From: Anniella stebbinsi
Taxonomy: Eukaryota > Chordata > Lepidosauria > Squamata > Anniellidae
Length of the DNA: 64,000 nucleotides
Assembly (NCBI GenBank): GCA_029215795.1
Contig: JARDYH010000003.1
Span: forward strand, 97,868,609-97,932,608
Direction of reading: 5' to 3'
Below are positions 1-10,995 of this stretch, one piece after another. The notes beneath the pieces were generated by a model. That model saw only the letters and a list, made by a program, of their open reading frames with translations. It did not search any database and was not told the origin of the DNA. A program made the position numbers and the translations under genes. Within the stretch, counting starts at the first letter, position 1, and each line of letters begins with the position of its first letter.

Positions 1-1082
1 CCCGTGCTTTTTAACATCTACATGAAACCGCTGGGTGAAGTCATCAGGACGTTTGGGCTGATGATACTCAGCTCTACCTCTCGTTTCCATCTGCACATCC
101 CAGGGAGGCTGTGGAACTCTTGAACAAGTGTCTGGAGGCATTTTGGGATGGATGAGGGTGAACAACCTGAGACTTAATCCAGACAAGACGAAGGCACTGT
201 GGGTTGGGAAACCAACTACTTCGGATGGAGGTTTAAAACTGGTCTTAGATGGGTTGCACTCCCCACTAAAAGACCAAGTATGCAGTCTGGGAGTCCTCCT
301 GGACTCTGAGCTAACTGGGCAAGCCCAAGTGGCTGTGGTGTCCAGGAGTGCATTCTACCAACTTAGTGGTATGCCAACTGTAGCCCTATCTGGACAAGGC
401 AGAACTTGCCTCAGTTATCCATGCACTAGTCATGTCCAGGCTGGACTACTATATACATGGGGCTGCCTTTGAAGGTGGTTTGGAAACTCCAGCTGGTGCA
501 GAATGCAGCTGCCCAAGTATTGGTGGGATCGAGGCAATTTGATCACATAACATCTATACTGCAACAGCTGCACTGGCTATTGGTGTGTTTCCAGGCCCAA
601 TTCAAAGTGCTAGTTTTGATCTTTAAAGCGCTAAATGGTTTGCAACCAAGTTATTTGAAGGACTGCCTTCACCTACATCAGCCTGGCTGCAGTTTAAGAT
701 CAGAAAAAGAGCAATGGCAATAGCAGTACTCATTTGCCCACCTGTGAGAGCAATTAAGTGCGCTATCACACAGGAGAGGGCCTTCTCTGCAGTGAACAAA
801 CTTCCATCGGAGGTCCGCCATGCGCCATCCTTGCAGGTTTTTAAGAAGGCCTTGAAAACATTTGATTTTATCATGGCCTTCTCATGATGAGTACTGCTAT
901 TGCCATTGCTGTTCTTCCTGATTTTCTTGGTGCTTTTGATTGTTTTTGACTGCTACTTTATTGCGCTTTGTTTTTATTGCTTTTACCCTTTTACCTCTTT
1001 TTATGAATTTTATTGTTGTAAGCCACCTTGTGAGAGCTTCTGCCCTGAAAGGCGGCCAAGAATCGTTTTAAATAAATGATGT
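1..1082 (+). mobile_element. L2-clade LINE, 3' part (truncated by window edge)
   Basis: Degenerate reverse transcriptase. Positions 60-90 encode the ADDTQLYL active-site motif, followed by WMRVNNLRLNPDKTKALWVG and, after frame breaks, KLQLVQNAAAQVLVG and LHWLLVCFQAQFKVLVLIFK. These blocks are typical of the L2 group. The tail (about 1,010-1,080) carries the usual AAGCCACCTTGTGAGAGCTT and GGCGGCC-type 3' UTR and an AATAAATGATG end. Broken by several frameshifts, so inactive. Confidence 0.85.
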
Positions 1083-3003
1083 AAGCTGGAAGAGATCCAA
1101 TACATCTTGAAAAATGTCTCAGTCCCAATTACTATTTATTAATTTCTTTGTCATATTGTGCCCTCATGGTAGATAACCCTTAAACCCTAATAGATAAGAT
1201 TGCTATTATTGTCCTGCAGTTGAGGCTTTGAAACTGGTTTAGAAGCACCCATACATTCAGCTCCAAACTGGAATTGAGAATACCTGGAGAAAAATTAAGC
1301 ACAAAACATACACACACACCCCTTTACCTCTTCACTGCACAATTTCACCCCAATCTCGGTGACTGACATAAATGTTTGATGGCTGATGTGCATTTCTAGG
1401 TTGACAATGCAAATATTTTTCAGAATAATCAATGCAATGTTTTGTTGCAGGATCATCCAAATCCTAAATCTTCTACTTTCCTCTTTCTTTCATTTACTTT
1501 AAGCATTAATTGTTTTGACAAAAATTAGAAGGCTATTTAAAAACAAAAAAGACTCTACATTAATCCATATAGGAGCTTTATTTTAGATTGCCCTTAATCA
1601 AATAAATAAATAAACACAGGGCCTTATAAATTAAATCTTCTGGAAGCCTAATTGGGACCATGGGGGATATTTTCGATTCATAAATGTTGCAACAGACAGA
1701 TATCTTGGCTGTTTCATTTATGGTGGGAAAATGGAAATGTAACTCCCCTGTTAACTGCATATATATAGCCAACTTGAAGAGAAGCGATGGCAGCAGTAAG
1801 AACTATATTTGAGTGATGACTGATAAGCTTTACTGCGGTGAGGAAAGACTGTCTTTGATGCAATCTGTCCTGACAGCTCTGTGATATGTGAATGTCTCAC
1901 GCAGTCTAGAATGATGGATACAGACACCCTTCAGGAGAGAAACAGGCTGGCACCTGCATCCAAGATAGAAACATGTGGGTGCGATGGCACTCACAGCGCG
2001 TGTGCCAGAGGAGCTGAAGCTTGGCAACCAGGACAACTCCATCCTGCTACATTGCAGCTGTACTTGCAATTCCTCTGTCAAAGCTTCCTACCCAATATCA
2101 GGCCTGGAGAGTTATGCCAACATAGTTCACTTTTGGTGAATGATGTGCATTTAAGCCAGGGATTGGCAACGCGGTGCCTGCGGGCACCAATAGGCCCCTG
2201 GACACTCTGCTGCATCCCTCCCACTTTTTTTAAAACAACAACAACACATTTTCTTACCAGCAGCTGGGATTGCTGTGAGATCGGTTTCTGTCAGTGCTGA
2301 AAACTGTGACTTGATAGGAATGGCTCAGTGTGTTGGGGTTCAGATTCCACCCCTGCCTTGGCAGGTTACTTGTCCTTTGCCATGCCTCCCAAGACATGTG
2401 GTGAGAGTGAAGACGGTTTCTCAAATTACGAAAAATTCGAATGGCCCCAGAAGGTCGCTACCCCTGATTTAAGGCATTTCTTTGATGAGTAATGCCCAGT
2501 GTCAGAAGTCCGTGGATCTTTCCCTAGAGACTGCTTGTCCAAGGCAACACTGAATAAACCACTTCCCTCAATTTTCAGTGCATCACAGACAACGTGGAAG
2601 GGGTATCTCACTTCATGCTAGGGACAGGAGGAGGAAGGAGAGAAAAGACCTATCCATGCTCCCAAGAAGCTCTGACATTGAATCTAGATCTCGAAGACAC
2701 TTGTAAGCAGCAAGACTCTCTCTCACTGCTTCCGAGAGTCTCTGAAGCTGGCAGAAAGATCTGAGAGCCACGGTCAATCCCTCACTTTGTACCAGACATT
2801 GGGGCAAGTCAGAAGCAGTTAAGAAAAGCCTTCAATGCTTCTCACCATCTTCAAAGCCCAGCACAGAGTCTGACCTCTCCTCTCCATGATTTCTCTGTGT
2901 ATGTCAAAGAACCTGGAAGAGATTTGGTAGTAACCACAAATCATGACTGGCTACCAAAGCCAGCAAAATGTGTGGAGTCCTCCCTCTCCAGTGTGAGAGT
3001 TAC
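1083..3003. other. EFCAB6 intron 4 (part)
   Basis: No coding exon recognised. It contains a hAT-type MITE at 2,157-2,466; the rest is unassigned AT-rich intron sequence. Confidence 0.6.
2157..2466. mobile_element. hAT-type MITE (310 bp)
   Basis: Begins CAGGGATTGGCAAC and ends GTCGCTACCCCTG, imperfect terminal inverted repeats with the CAGGG/CCCTG tips typical of hAT elements. Flanked by ATTTAAGC (2,149-2,156) and ATTTAAGG (2,467-2,474), an 8-bp target duplication with one mismatch. No transposase. Confidence 0.7.
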
Positions 3004-3084
3004 TTGCTGTACAGTACCTTCTCCCTTAAGAGGCATTCCAGCTGAGTCAATGTCCTTGTCTGGTTATCTCTGATATCATTCCAC
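3004..3084 (-). CDS. EFCAB6: EFCAB6 fourth coding exon
   Basis: 81 bp, from a TTCTTTCAG acceptor (3086-3085) to a GTAACT donor (3003). Entering with one base to complete a Lys codon, it reads WNDIRDNQTRTLTQLE and then CLLREKVLYS. It aligns with the human segment ending RTLRELEIQVGEKVFKN, with near-identical distance from the preceding SRF motif (26 versus 27 residues to the LE pair). It leaves in phase 2. Without splicing the frame would stop right after the donor. The similarity is modest, but frame and spacing agree. Confidence 0.75.
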
Positions 3085-6000
3085 CTGAAAGAATAATTCA
3101 ATAAAATAACCACAAACAATATTGCAGACCAAAACCCACCCCCTACTATCAAAAGACTCAATTTGCAGGTGGAGATCAAGGAGGAGGTAGCAGTGGAGCC
3201 AGGCCAATGGGAAAAAGCAGGCCACAAGGGCTTTGGCTAGCATTTGATTTGGTGGTTCATCTACGGGCAAATCTGATGAGACATTGGGAGATTTCTGTGC
3301 ATCCTCCCATGTATTCCTTTTTATTTTAACCAGAGATGGGGTAGTGATGGGGAATTCCACCAGGCATCCTGAGCTGGGGAGATTACCTCTCTCCACCCAC
3401 ATTACTCTCCTGATCTAAATCACCCCACACCCTCAAAGCAGTTATTTGCCACACATAAGAAAACAAAACCATCAAGCACCTGATGTGGGGACAGGGGTTT
3501 AAACACTCCTTCAGCACCCCAGTCCAATTTGGGGTCTTCCTCCCCACATAGCTGCTTTGGACTAAGGAGAGAGGGAGGTACCATAAATGTCTCATTCCGT
3601 TCGCCCCTGACCATTCAGGTTTTTAAGGTGGGTTCAGAGAACTGCAAATATGCTGCGATAGCACTCAATAATGGGATTCCCCACCTGAAATTTGAAGAAG
3701 TACAATCCAAATTTCTTTACCGTCACATTCTGTAGCAACTTTCCCAAGGCCATTAGGATGTACATTTCCTCATCTTCACATGCAGCAGCCAATTGCATGG
3801 AGCAGGGGAGGGGAAATGCACATCATAATGCCATCAGGACATGTGGTAAGTAGAACTTGACACAATGCAGTGAGAGGAGGGAACTCAACACAGGCCTGCC
3901 ATTTTCAACAGTTTCACCATCATAGATTTCACAAGCAGGGCGTGAGGATGATCCCTGTTCCCCATCATCTGGTCCTAGCAGCTGATAATCAAGATACATA
4001 CTGCTTTTGAGCATTAAAATTTCATTTAAGCTGTCCTGGTTAATAGCCACCAATAGAGCTGTCTTTTATCCGTTTATCCCTCCTCCTACTGCATTGTGTC
4101 AAGTTCTACTTACCACATGTCCTGATTATTTATTATTTTATTTATTACATTTATATACCGCCCCATAGCCAAAGCTCTCTGGGCGGTTTACAAAAATTAA
4201 AACTTTGGACATTAAAAACCGATATACAAAATTTAAAACCATAAAAGCATAAAAACAGACAACATGTTGAAACAGTATACCTTTTAAAACAACTGTGAAC
4301 TCCCAGGCAGGCCTAAATATAGTTCTGGGGTCAATTAAAAACTCAGTATATGCTGTTAAATGCCTGGGAAAAGAGGAGTCTTGACCTGGCGCTGAAAAGA
4401 TAACAACGTTGGTGCCAGGCGAGCCTCGTCGGGGCGATCATTCCATAATTGGGGGGCCACCACTGAGAAGGCCATTTGCCTTGTTGCCATCCTCCGAGCT
4501 TCCCTCAGAGTAGGCACTCAGAGGAGGACCTTGGATGTTGATCGTAGTGTACGGGTAGATTCGTGTCGGGAGAGGCGTTCCGTCAGTCCCAAACTGTGTA
4601 AGGCTTTATAGGTTAAAACCAGCACCTTGAATCGGGCTCGGAAACATACAGGCAGCCAATGCAAGCTGATGGGATTATGATGCGCATTTCCCCTCCCCTG
4701 CTCCATGTAATTGGCTGCTACTGGTGAAGATGAGGAAATGTACATCTTAACGGCCTTGGGAAAGTTGAACTAGAAAACATGGGTGTAATGGCATTCACTG
4801 TTCGAGAAACTGAACACCAGCCTGCCATTCTGAATTTCAGTGGCAGCCATGGGTTCTTGGTGCTGCATAGCTCTATCCTAACTTCACCATTACCAGCTCT
4901 ACCTATATCAGAACATTACAATTTAACGCTATCTAAATAATATAAAAGCTCTTACTTTACGGAGAGATCGTCGACTGGCTTAGCAAACCTGGACAAGAAC
5001 TCAAGATAAGGAACAGTAACTTTGGTACTGCCTGGAATCTGTTTCAATGCAAAGAGAAGTTAACGTGAATGGTATTCCAAGACATGCATTATACTAGTTC
5101 ATCATATTTCCCCTTGCCCACTCTTTATTTACATACTTAATCGCCTATATTTAGATTTCTTCTCATTCCTAGCAGATACAATAAAAGATTTCAACAAATA
5201 GCCCATGGCTTTTAGATCAAAATAGTTCTTATTCCAATCACTCGCAAATATTTTTCATAATAATTTTTGTAACACACACCCAAGGAGTTTGGCCATGGAT
5301 TGGCCATTAACACGTAACTTACAGCAACACTGCTTATGTTTAACACTGGGAAGTATCACTATGACTGAAATCCTTTACAAGAAAAGTTGAAATTTTATTA
5401 GGCCTCTAACCCAAAGCTATTTTATACATCCAGCAAAACTGAGTGGCAAAGTTTTCCCTGGACTGTACCACTTCCTGCTGGAGGTATTGCATGTTTTGGT
5501 TTTCCTTCATGGGAGGGGGGGGGAACCCTCCATCTGCAGAGAAAACACCATGCTAGAGAGAAAGTTAAAATGAACCTTTTCCCCTAATGTACTATTTTTT
5601 GTTATACCTTCAAGATTCAGGGCAGGGGGGCAGAGGGAGCATTAAATAGGCAACACCTTCCCTACACACCTGCAGCCCGGAGTGGCATAATCCTCACATA
5701 AGGATACTGTTAAAATGTATAAACTAACTTGGCTGCCTTGCCAAAGAGCTACCCTTGGTCTGGTTCGCAGGTCAGGGTAAGTCATGCAGAAAACAAGCTA
5801 TGGCAGATTGGATAATCACTCGCTAAGCTCTCCTGCTGCTGATGGCTCACTAGCTTGCTATGGTTTGTTTCCCTCTTCGGCCTCCCGCCCACTCCCAGCA
5901 CATATCTTGGGGGCCTTTATGGCACAACTTGTCTATACTCCTGCTGCGATGAGATTCTCCCCCTCCTTCCCTTCTTGCCTTGCGAAGCAACTATATTTGA

Positions 6001-8844
6001 AGCACCTACACTGACATGTAAATGACCATGTCTTTGGAATCAAGGTCGGGGGTGGTGGTTATCTTATCCTTCTGGAGCATATGGATGAGGGGTTTATTAT
6101 TTTTTCTTTAACTCTTTTAAAAAAGCCTCCTTGGCCATTCCTTGCAGCCAGGGGTGAGCGATGTTCCTCTTCCTGTGACAGGTAATGCAAAAGTGACTTA
6201 CCTCTGAAATTCCATGCTGAGACCCTTTTTTTTTTTAACACCCCCCATGGGGGGGTGGGAGTTCAGCGTGAGAATAGTTCATGGGAAAACTTAAATCCTC
6301 CCCTTCCGAATTGCCATGGTCCCAAACTGGGACATTGTACGCTGAGCCAGAGCTAAGTCAATCAAACATACATGCCTCCCTGACTTAATTTGGCTCGTGA
6401 GGGGATAAAGTCAGTTCCATGTGAAATAAAGCACCAAGCTAAAGGGCTGAGGGGTAAGTTTTTTCTCTGCTCTTGCCAGGAATCTCTGTAGCCCTTTTGA
6501 ACAAGCCATGCAGAGCCCACACTGCCAGATTCCCATGTCACAACAAGCCACCCTGAACAACTCAACAACAAGCCATGGGTCCTTCGAGTGGTTCGTGCAT
6601 GGTTAATAACATGACAAGGTGGTTTGGACAACACGACAAGCCACTCTCAAACAAACAGAAGTGACAATACATCGTGAGTTGCCATGTCATGTGAATCAGG
6701 TCAATGTGTTCTAGAGCTAGAAATAAGTATTGCCTACAGTGTTTACTCATTTCTAACTGACCAGAACTGGTGGCACATTTGAGCGATACGTAACATTCAC
6801 TGAGAGAATCAGAGCAATTTGGAGCCATTTCTGTCTCTGCCTTTGATCCAACTTTGCATCTGTCTTAGTTTGATTAGCTTGCACAAACTATGCAATACTA
6901 TAAACTTCGATTAGGAACAGGTAGTTGAATAAATGGGTTGGACTGTCAAACCTGGAAGTATATGCATGTGTGTGCAGATTCTGGGGAAAAAAGGTTCAGC
7001 ACACTGGTAGTATTCCCATCCCCTCACCAATATTGGGGTGGGCGGGGCGGGACCACCATTTCAAGGGATCTAGAACAGAGGTAACCAACCTGGTGCCCTC
7101 CAGATGCTTTGAACTACAACTCCCACAATCCCTGACCATTGGCCAGGCTGGCTGGAGCTTATGAGAGTTGGAGCCTGATTAGCCTTTCACTTGAGGTGGT
7201 GACCCTCCCGGGGTCAGGGGGTTGCTCAGCCACTGCCTCAGAGGAAGAGTTCCTTTCTCCTGATAGGGATGGCCCTGCAACCACCTCCCCTGAGGTCTCA
7301 GGCTCCTGTGGGTGTGATGATGGTCCCTGGCCTGGGATGCGCTGGGCTTCAAGGGCCTCTAGCTCCTTCTCTGCGGAGGACTCCTCAAGTAGGGGCATGA
7401 CAGTCTTAACCACCTTCAATAACAGAAAAAGCTTATGCAACCCATGCGAATACACACCTTTGCTAGCACAGAATCAAACTGGTCTTGCGTCAGGGGTAAG
7501 AGGAATGTTTCAATCACTCTTCTAAATTCGCCTTTTGTGACTTTCAGGGTTTGATCAATGTCAATGGTCCGGAATGCTTTTTTAAGTTCCTCTTCTTTTG
7601 CAATCATCTTCTGAAGCAAAATCTGCTCGATATCCACTTGGGACAGTGTGGGATCGGGGACAGAACTGACCGATGCAGCTATAAAATATATTTTAGTTAT
7701 ACTGCCTTCTTAAGCCTGGTACAAATAAAATTTTATGAAGAGAATCAAGCATAAACCATGTCAGTTTCTAGAATACCCTCCCCGAGTTTAACATTTGTGT
7801 AGCAAGAATCCTAAGTAGGCTTGGGGAGCTGGGATAGTGTCCAGCATCTGCTTCTTAAGGAGTTACAGAGCTCCACATTCCTCCTACAACTCTCAATCTC
7901 ACCGCCTTTAGCACAGTAAACAGCTTAGTTCTCTAACCCTGCACGGCACACATCTGCTCAGGAAGATGCAAGGTCCCTCCCACCAGGTATCAATGACCAG
8001 AAAGTATTTTTTTATTTAAGTTTTACTCATCTGGACATTTATATCCTGCTTTTCTATAATAAAATCAGACTCAAGCTAGCTTGGAGCTTGACGTTCTCTT
8101 TCCTCTTTTCCTTTCACTCTGGAGTCTGCTCGAACATCTCCCTGCCAGAGAGAGATGCACAAAATTGCTTTAGATGAGCCAGAAAGATGTAAAGACCGGG
8201 GAGCCCAAGTCAACTGTACTTTCAACCCCTCAACCCCAGCTAATTTTCACTCCTGAAACAGCCCTAGGAACCCTGACTTACATCTAAGACAAAAACCAAA
8301 GGAGGAAAGCATCCAAGTTAGGTGAAAAGAAGGGAGAAACGGGTTCTCAGGATGCAAAGGATTTATTGATCCAAAACCCAACACACTTCGGCCTGTGTCT
8401 TTTCAACGGCCTTCTTCAGGGGGCTGTCAGAAGAAATCTACACATTTTCCTCTAACACTAGACTGCATCATCTGATACTTATCACCTTACATCTAAAGCA
8501 GCCTTTCCCAATATGACACCTTCCAGAGATGTTAGACTACAACTCCCAGAATCCTCCAGTTGGCAATGGCTGGCTGGAGGATGCTGGGAGTTACAGTCCA
8601 AGAGCTCCGGAGGGAGCCAGGTTGAGGAAGGCTGATCTAAAGTGTTTTGCTCTGCTGCTTTTTGAAGCCTGTAATGCGAATTTTAATGCGTGTGCTTACT
8701 TGAAACTGATGTGCCAGAACTTTTTTCGCTGCTGCGTGTTGATGATCTGCTTGATGGTGTAAATGGCTGTCTTTGATTAAACACAATTCCATGGGACTGA
8801 GGGCGCAAACGACTGTAATCAGATGCACTAACCACTCTGGACAT
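3004..8844 (-). CDS. EFCAB6: EFCAB6 5' portion (four coding exons; continues past left edge)
   Basis: Spliced gene; coding pieces 8844-8700, 7678-7458, 5038-4956 and 3084-3004. Every join keeps frame (phases 1, 0, 2, then open phase 2), giving about 176 residues. I recognise it from the human EFCAB6 N-terminus: a basic, Ser-rich leader, then an EF-hand unit with a PLTxxQF motif, a VPYLEFLSRF motif and a TLxxLE helix, in the same order and spacing. EFCAB6 (DJBP) is a long multi-EF-hand protein of sperm and cilia, reported to bind DJ-1 and the androgen receptor and found inside axonemal microtubules; this is established knowledge, not visible here. The window holds only the first EF-hand unit and the start of the second; the full human protein is about 1,500 residues. 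Its upstream neighbour SULT4A1 on the same strand matches human synteny. I searched the next 3 kb by eye for the fifth coding exon and did not find it. Confidence 0.88.
3741..4768. mobile_element. Fold-back element with L2 inserted in its right arm
   Basis: The left arm (about 3,741-3,870) and the right arm (4,098-4,131 plus 4,673-4,768) are inverted copies: GCAACTTTCCCAAGGCC on the left, GGCCTTGGGAAAGTTG on the right, with a long shared stretch including a GGGGAGGGGAAATGC block. The right arm is interrupted by the L2 described separately; removing it restores the arm. Loop about 3,880-4,080. No protein. Confidence 0.7.
4123..4672 (-). mobile_element. L2-clade LINE 3' end, minus strand
   Basis: The minus strand encodes SLHWLPVCFRARFKVLVLTY (end of the L2 reverse transcriptase ORF), then the 3' UTR and the tail TGTAAACCGCCCAGAGAGCT, GGCTATGGGGCGG, and a run of AATAAAT-type repeats. 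The same tail occurs at 33.9 kb, 44.5 kb and 63.8 kb, so this is an abundant subfamily here. Inserted into a fold-back element; short CTGAT sequences sit at both junctions. Confidence 0.85.
4956..5038 (-). CDS. EFCAB6: EFCAB6 third coding exon
   Basis: 83 bp. Acceptor GAAACAG before 5038. It encodes IPGSTKVTVPYLEFLSRF and about nine more residues, matching the human IPLSTSGTVPYLAFLSRF block. Two donors sit five bases apart: GTAAAG (after 4961) and GTAAGA (after 4956). Only the second, which is also closer to consensus, gives phase 2 and joins the next exon without a stop, so I use it. Too short to appear as a conventional long open frame. Confidence 0.85.
5039..7457. other. EFCAB6 intron 2
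   Basis: About 2.4 kb without recognisable exons. It includes a MITE-like piece at 7,070-7,165 and otherwise unassigned sequence with short poly-G and poly-T runs. Confidence 0.6.
7070..7165. repeat. hAT-like MITE fragment (ACTACAACTCCCA family)
   Basis: CCAACCTGGTGCCCTCCAGATG followed by ACTACAACTCCCACAATCCC and GGCCAGGCTGGCTGGAG. Relatives with the same core occur at 8,495, 22,960, 36,645, 45,470, 50,795, 51,845 and inside a SINE at 61,145. Confidence 0.6.
7458..7678 (-). CDS. EFCAB6: EFCAB6 second coding exon (first EF-hand)
   Basis: 221 bp, entering in phase 1 and leaving in phase 0. Acceptor TTTTATAG at 7679-7680; donor GTGTGT after 7458. It encodes an amphipathic helix (EELKKAF), a loop reading DIDQTLKVTKGE and an exit helix (FRRVIETF), i.e. 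an EF-hand. The loop has Asp at 1 and 3, Thr at 5 and Glu at 12, but hydrophobic or Lys side chains elsewhere, so calcium binding is doubtful, as in many EFCAB6 hands. A PLTQDQF motif follows, matching the human PLTREQF. This is the best conserved EFCAB6 piece in the window and the one that identifies the gene. Confidence 0.93.
8345..8445 (-). repeat. Dispersed repeat with GGCCGAAACGCGTTGG-type motif (diverged copy)
   Basis: The reverse complement reads CCCCTGAAGAAGGCC, then AGGCCGAAGTGTGTTGGG, a short AATAAA-containing link and GCATCCTGAGAACC. The same order occurs at 44,165-44,265 on the plus strand, so the two are copies of one family. Its CpGs are decayed here. Confidence 0.55.
8495..8640. 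mobile_element. Palindromic MITE (ACTACAACTCCCA family, whole)
   Basis: The left end AGCCTTTCCCAA and the right end TTGAGGAAGGCT are inverted. The centre folds on ACAACTCCCAGAATCCTCCAG against CTGGAGGATGCTGGGAGTT. About 145 bp, non-coding; it abuts EFCAB6 coding exon 1 by 60 bp. Confidence 0.65.
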
Positions 8845-8849
8845 GATTC
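8700..8849 (-). CDS. EFCAB6: EFCAB6 first coding exon (start codon)
   Basis: On the minus strand a long pyrimidine tract ending in TAG precedes GAATC and then ATG at 8844-8842. The exon runs 48 codons plus one base and ends at a GTAAGC donor (8699). The product is rich in Ser, Thr and Arg and has no domain. It is poorly conserved in sequence, but its length (48 residues before the split codon) is close to the human leader (about 44). The frame stays open upstream into the intron, so the acceptor, not an upstream stop, decides this start. The five bases before ATG would be 5' UTR, so at least one non-coding exon is expected upstream. A at -3 of the ATG is favourable. Confidence 0.78.
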
Positions 8850-9099
8850 CTACGGGAAGTAAAAGGAGTAAGACCACTTATGAGGACACAGAAACAAATT
8901 GAAGCAAAACCAATCCCACGGCACTAGGACCTCAAGCAACTGCTTGGAGGTTGAGATTATTTTTTTCATAGATGCCAACAAAGGCAACAGGATCCCATGC
9001 AGAGCATGTTGGGATATAACTCTTCAAATTCACAGCTGTGCGTTGGGATGGCAAAATGTGTTAGGTAATTCTGCCCAATTGACAGTGGAATTTTAGGAT

Positions 9100-9230
9100 G
9101 TTTTTAGAATGTACCTTGCTTTTAATCAGTTTTATGTATTTTATTATATTTTATATTTACTGCTGTTCCCCGCCTTGATCCAAACGGAGAGGCGGGTAAG
9201 AAATACATTTATTATTATTATTATTATTAG
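9100..9230 (+). mobile_element. LINE 3' tail (L2/CR1-like)
   Basis: An AT-rich lead with a CCCCGCCTTGATCC...GGCGGG palindrome, then AAGAAATACATTTATTATTATT. Typical LINE 3' end with an (ATT)n tail; only the tail survives. Confidence 0.5.
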
Positions 9231-9570
9231 ACCCACATCTTATGAGAAGCTCTGTATTTTGTTTAATCCCAAAGCAGCTTCTGAGCAAGACAAAGGAAGG
9301 TGGTGAGGGAAAGGCTGCTCATTCTTTCCCCTATCATTTTTCAGCTCAGAACTACCCTCCTCATTATTTTTTTTTCATATTTAGGACAAAGATACAAGAA
9401 AACTATAGGAGCACAGGAACATTCCCCTTTGAGTGAAAAAGCAGCTTGGAGTGGGTGATTTCATCTGCAAAACAACAGGAGATGATGAGGTTCCACAGCT
9501 TCACCACTGCCTAGGCATCCGTATGTTTGGAAAAAAAATGGAGGCAAGAATCATGAAATGTCCAATGCTG

Positions 9571-9806
9571 TCACAGCACAAGCACTAAAGATGTTGCACT
9601 AGCATAAACCAAGACTAGCGCAACATCTTTAGCCCTTACTAGGCAAGAGGAAAAGCAATGAGTTGTTGTCAAATGTCGGCAGCATGGTTTGCTGTCAAAG
9701 TTTGGTAGGAAATGGCCGCTTTTCCCCCTTTGCCCAGCAAATGCTAAATGATGTTACGCTAGCATTGGCTTATTCTAGTGTAACATCATTAGCACTGGTG
9801 CTGCGA
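9571..9806. mobile_element. Nested fold-back element
   Basis: Arms of about 85 bp (9,571-9,658 and 9,720-9,806) are inverted copies. Each arm contains its own hairpin: CTAAAGATGTTGC...GCAACATCTTTAG on the left and CTAAATGATGTTAC...GTAACATCATTAG on the right. Non-coding. The 60-bp centre is unrelated to the arms. Confidence 0.65.
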
Positions 9807-10303
9807 AAGCACTGGATACCACCCCACGTGATATGTATTTCGAGCAGAAGATGACAGAGAGAGGCATTCAGCTCAGAAGGGGCAGAATAATGTTAGATGC
9901 ATTCCGTATTTCACTTGGCAACAGTGGCGGCACCAACTGAATGGAACGCACTTTGCTAGATCAGCTTGGCTCTTTCCTTCCATCAGCAGGTTAAAAACTC
10001 TTGATTGCTTGTTTTTCAAAGATACTTCACTCCGGTTGATGATGGGTGTGCCGTGTAATTTTAGCTGGGTGCCATTTTAGTTTAGTCAGTGCTTAAATTA
10101 TTGTGTGTAGGGGAGCTTAGCCCTCTTACCTTCTATAGTGAACTCTTTAGCTACAGTTTTTACAAAGTTACAGGAGCTGGGGCATGATTTGGCTAAATTT
10201 GATGAGAGATGGGAGATGGCATTTGTGGATTTCATCAAGGCCCCTCTACCTTTTCACCAATAATTCTCTGTATTGCTCCAATTTTAGTATACGTGCTAAA
10301 TCG

Positions 10304-10344
10304 TTGGTTGAATTATCTGCACTTTTCGCAGATAATTCAACCAA
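10304..10344. repeat. Perfect 17-bp stem, 7-nt loop hairpin
   Basis: TTGGTTGAATTATCTGC, loop ACTTTTC, GCAGATAATTCAACCAA. Perfectly paired and not part of an obvious larger element. Could be the remains of a MITE centre. Confidence 0.7.
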
Positions 10345-10751
10345 CCATCTAGCTGGCCTTTAGCTATATATATACATACATATATATTAATCCTTTATGA
10401 ATATTTGTACTGCTGTTTTAGGATTGTTTTATTGCTTTTCATTGCACTCCTATACAGGTCGACTCAAATGTAAGACTCACTGAGTTCGGGGCTTTCTCCC
10501 TGGTAAGTCAATATAGGATTTCAGCCTTTTATCACACACTACCTGGAGTGCTGTTTGGCACATAATATGGTTTATACATGCTTGAAATAAGCAAACTAAC
10601 AGTGAGATAGGTGCATATCAGAGGTATACTACAGTTTCTGTTATGGTATCACAAGGCTAATCCAAGGCATTGACAACAAACAATGAAACAGAAATGGAAT
10701 GTTTTAAAGAAACAAACTGATTTGAGTTATGTAACAAGGAAATAAATATAA

Positions 10752-10995
10752 CCAGGGCCAGCTCTATCATTAGGCAGGATTAGGCAGTTGCCTCAGGCAG
10801 CAGATGCTGGGAGGCGGCAGCAAAGTGTTCAAGGAGAGAACGATGTGCATTGCAGCCTACTCTGCATTCCGTAAGTTAGCCTGCTGCAGAGAACCTTGTC
10901 CCGCCATTAGCATGGAAAACAGTCAGTTTTTGTACATGGAATGGGAGGGGAGCCATCTTGTCCTTCGCCTCAGGCTGCAAAACGTCTTGGGTAAC
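10752..10995. repeat. Dispersed repeat (GGGCCAGCTCT...GCCTCAGGC family)
   Basis: Starts CAGGGCCAGCTCTATCATTA and contains TTGCCTCAGGCAGCAGATG; ends near TTCGCCTCAGGCTGCAAAAC. The right end of a relative is seen at 20,541-20,585 (TCCTTCGCCTCAACC...GAGCTGGCCCTG). Probable non-autonomous DNA element. Confidence 0.45.

Larger units (their letters stand above)
7679..8699. other. EFCAB6 intron 1 (between coding exons 1 and 2)
   Basis: Contains a dispersed repeat (8,345-8,445, minus) and a palindromic MITE (8,495-8,640). The remainder is unassigned. Confidence 0.6.

Noticed and set aside
2613..2807. Minus-strand open frame considered as the next EFCAB6 exon
   Set aside because: The peptide has no EF-hand and does not fit the expected residues or phase after the fourth coding exon.
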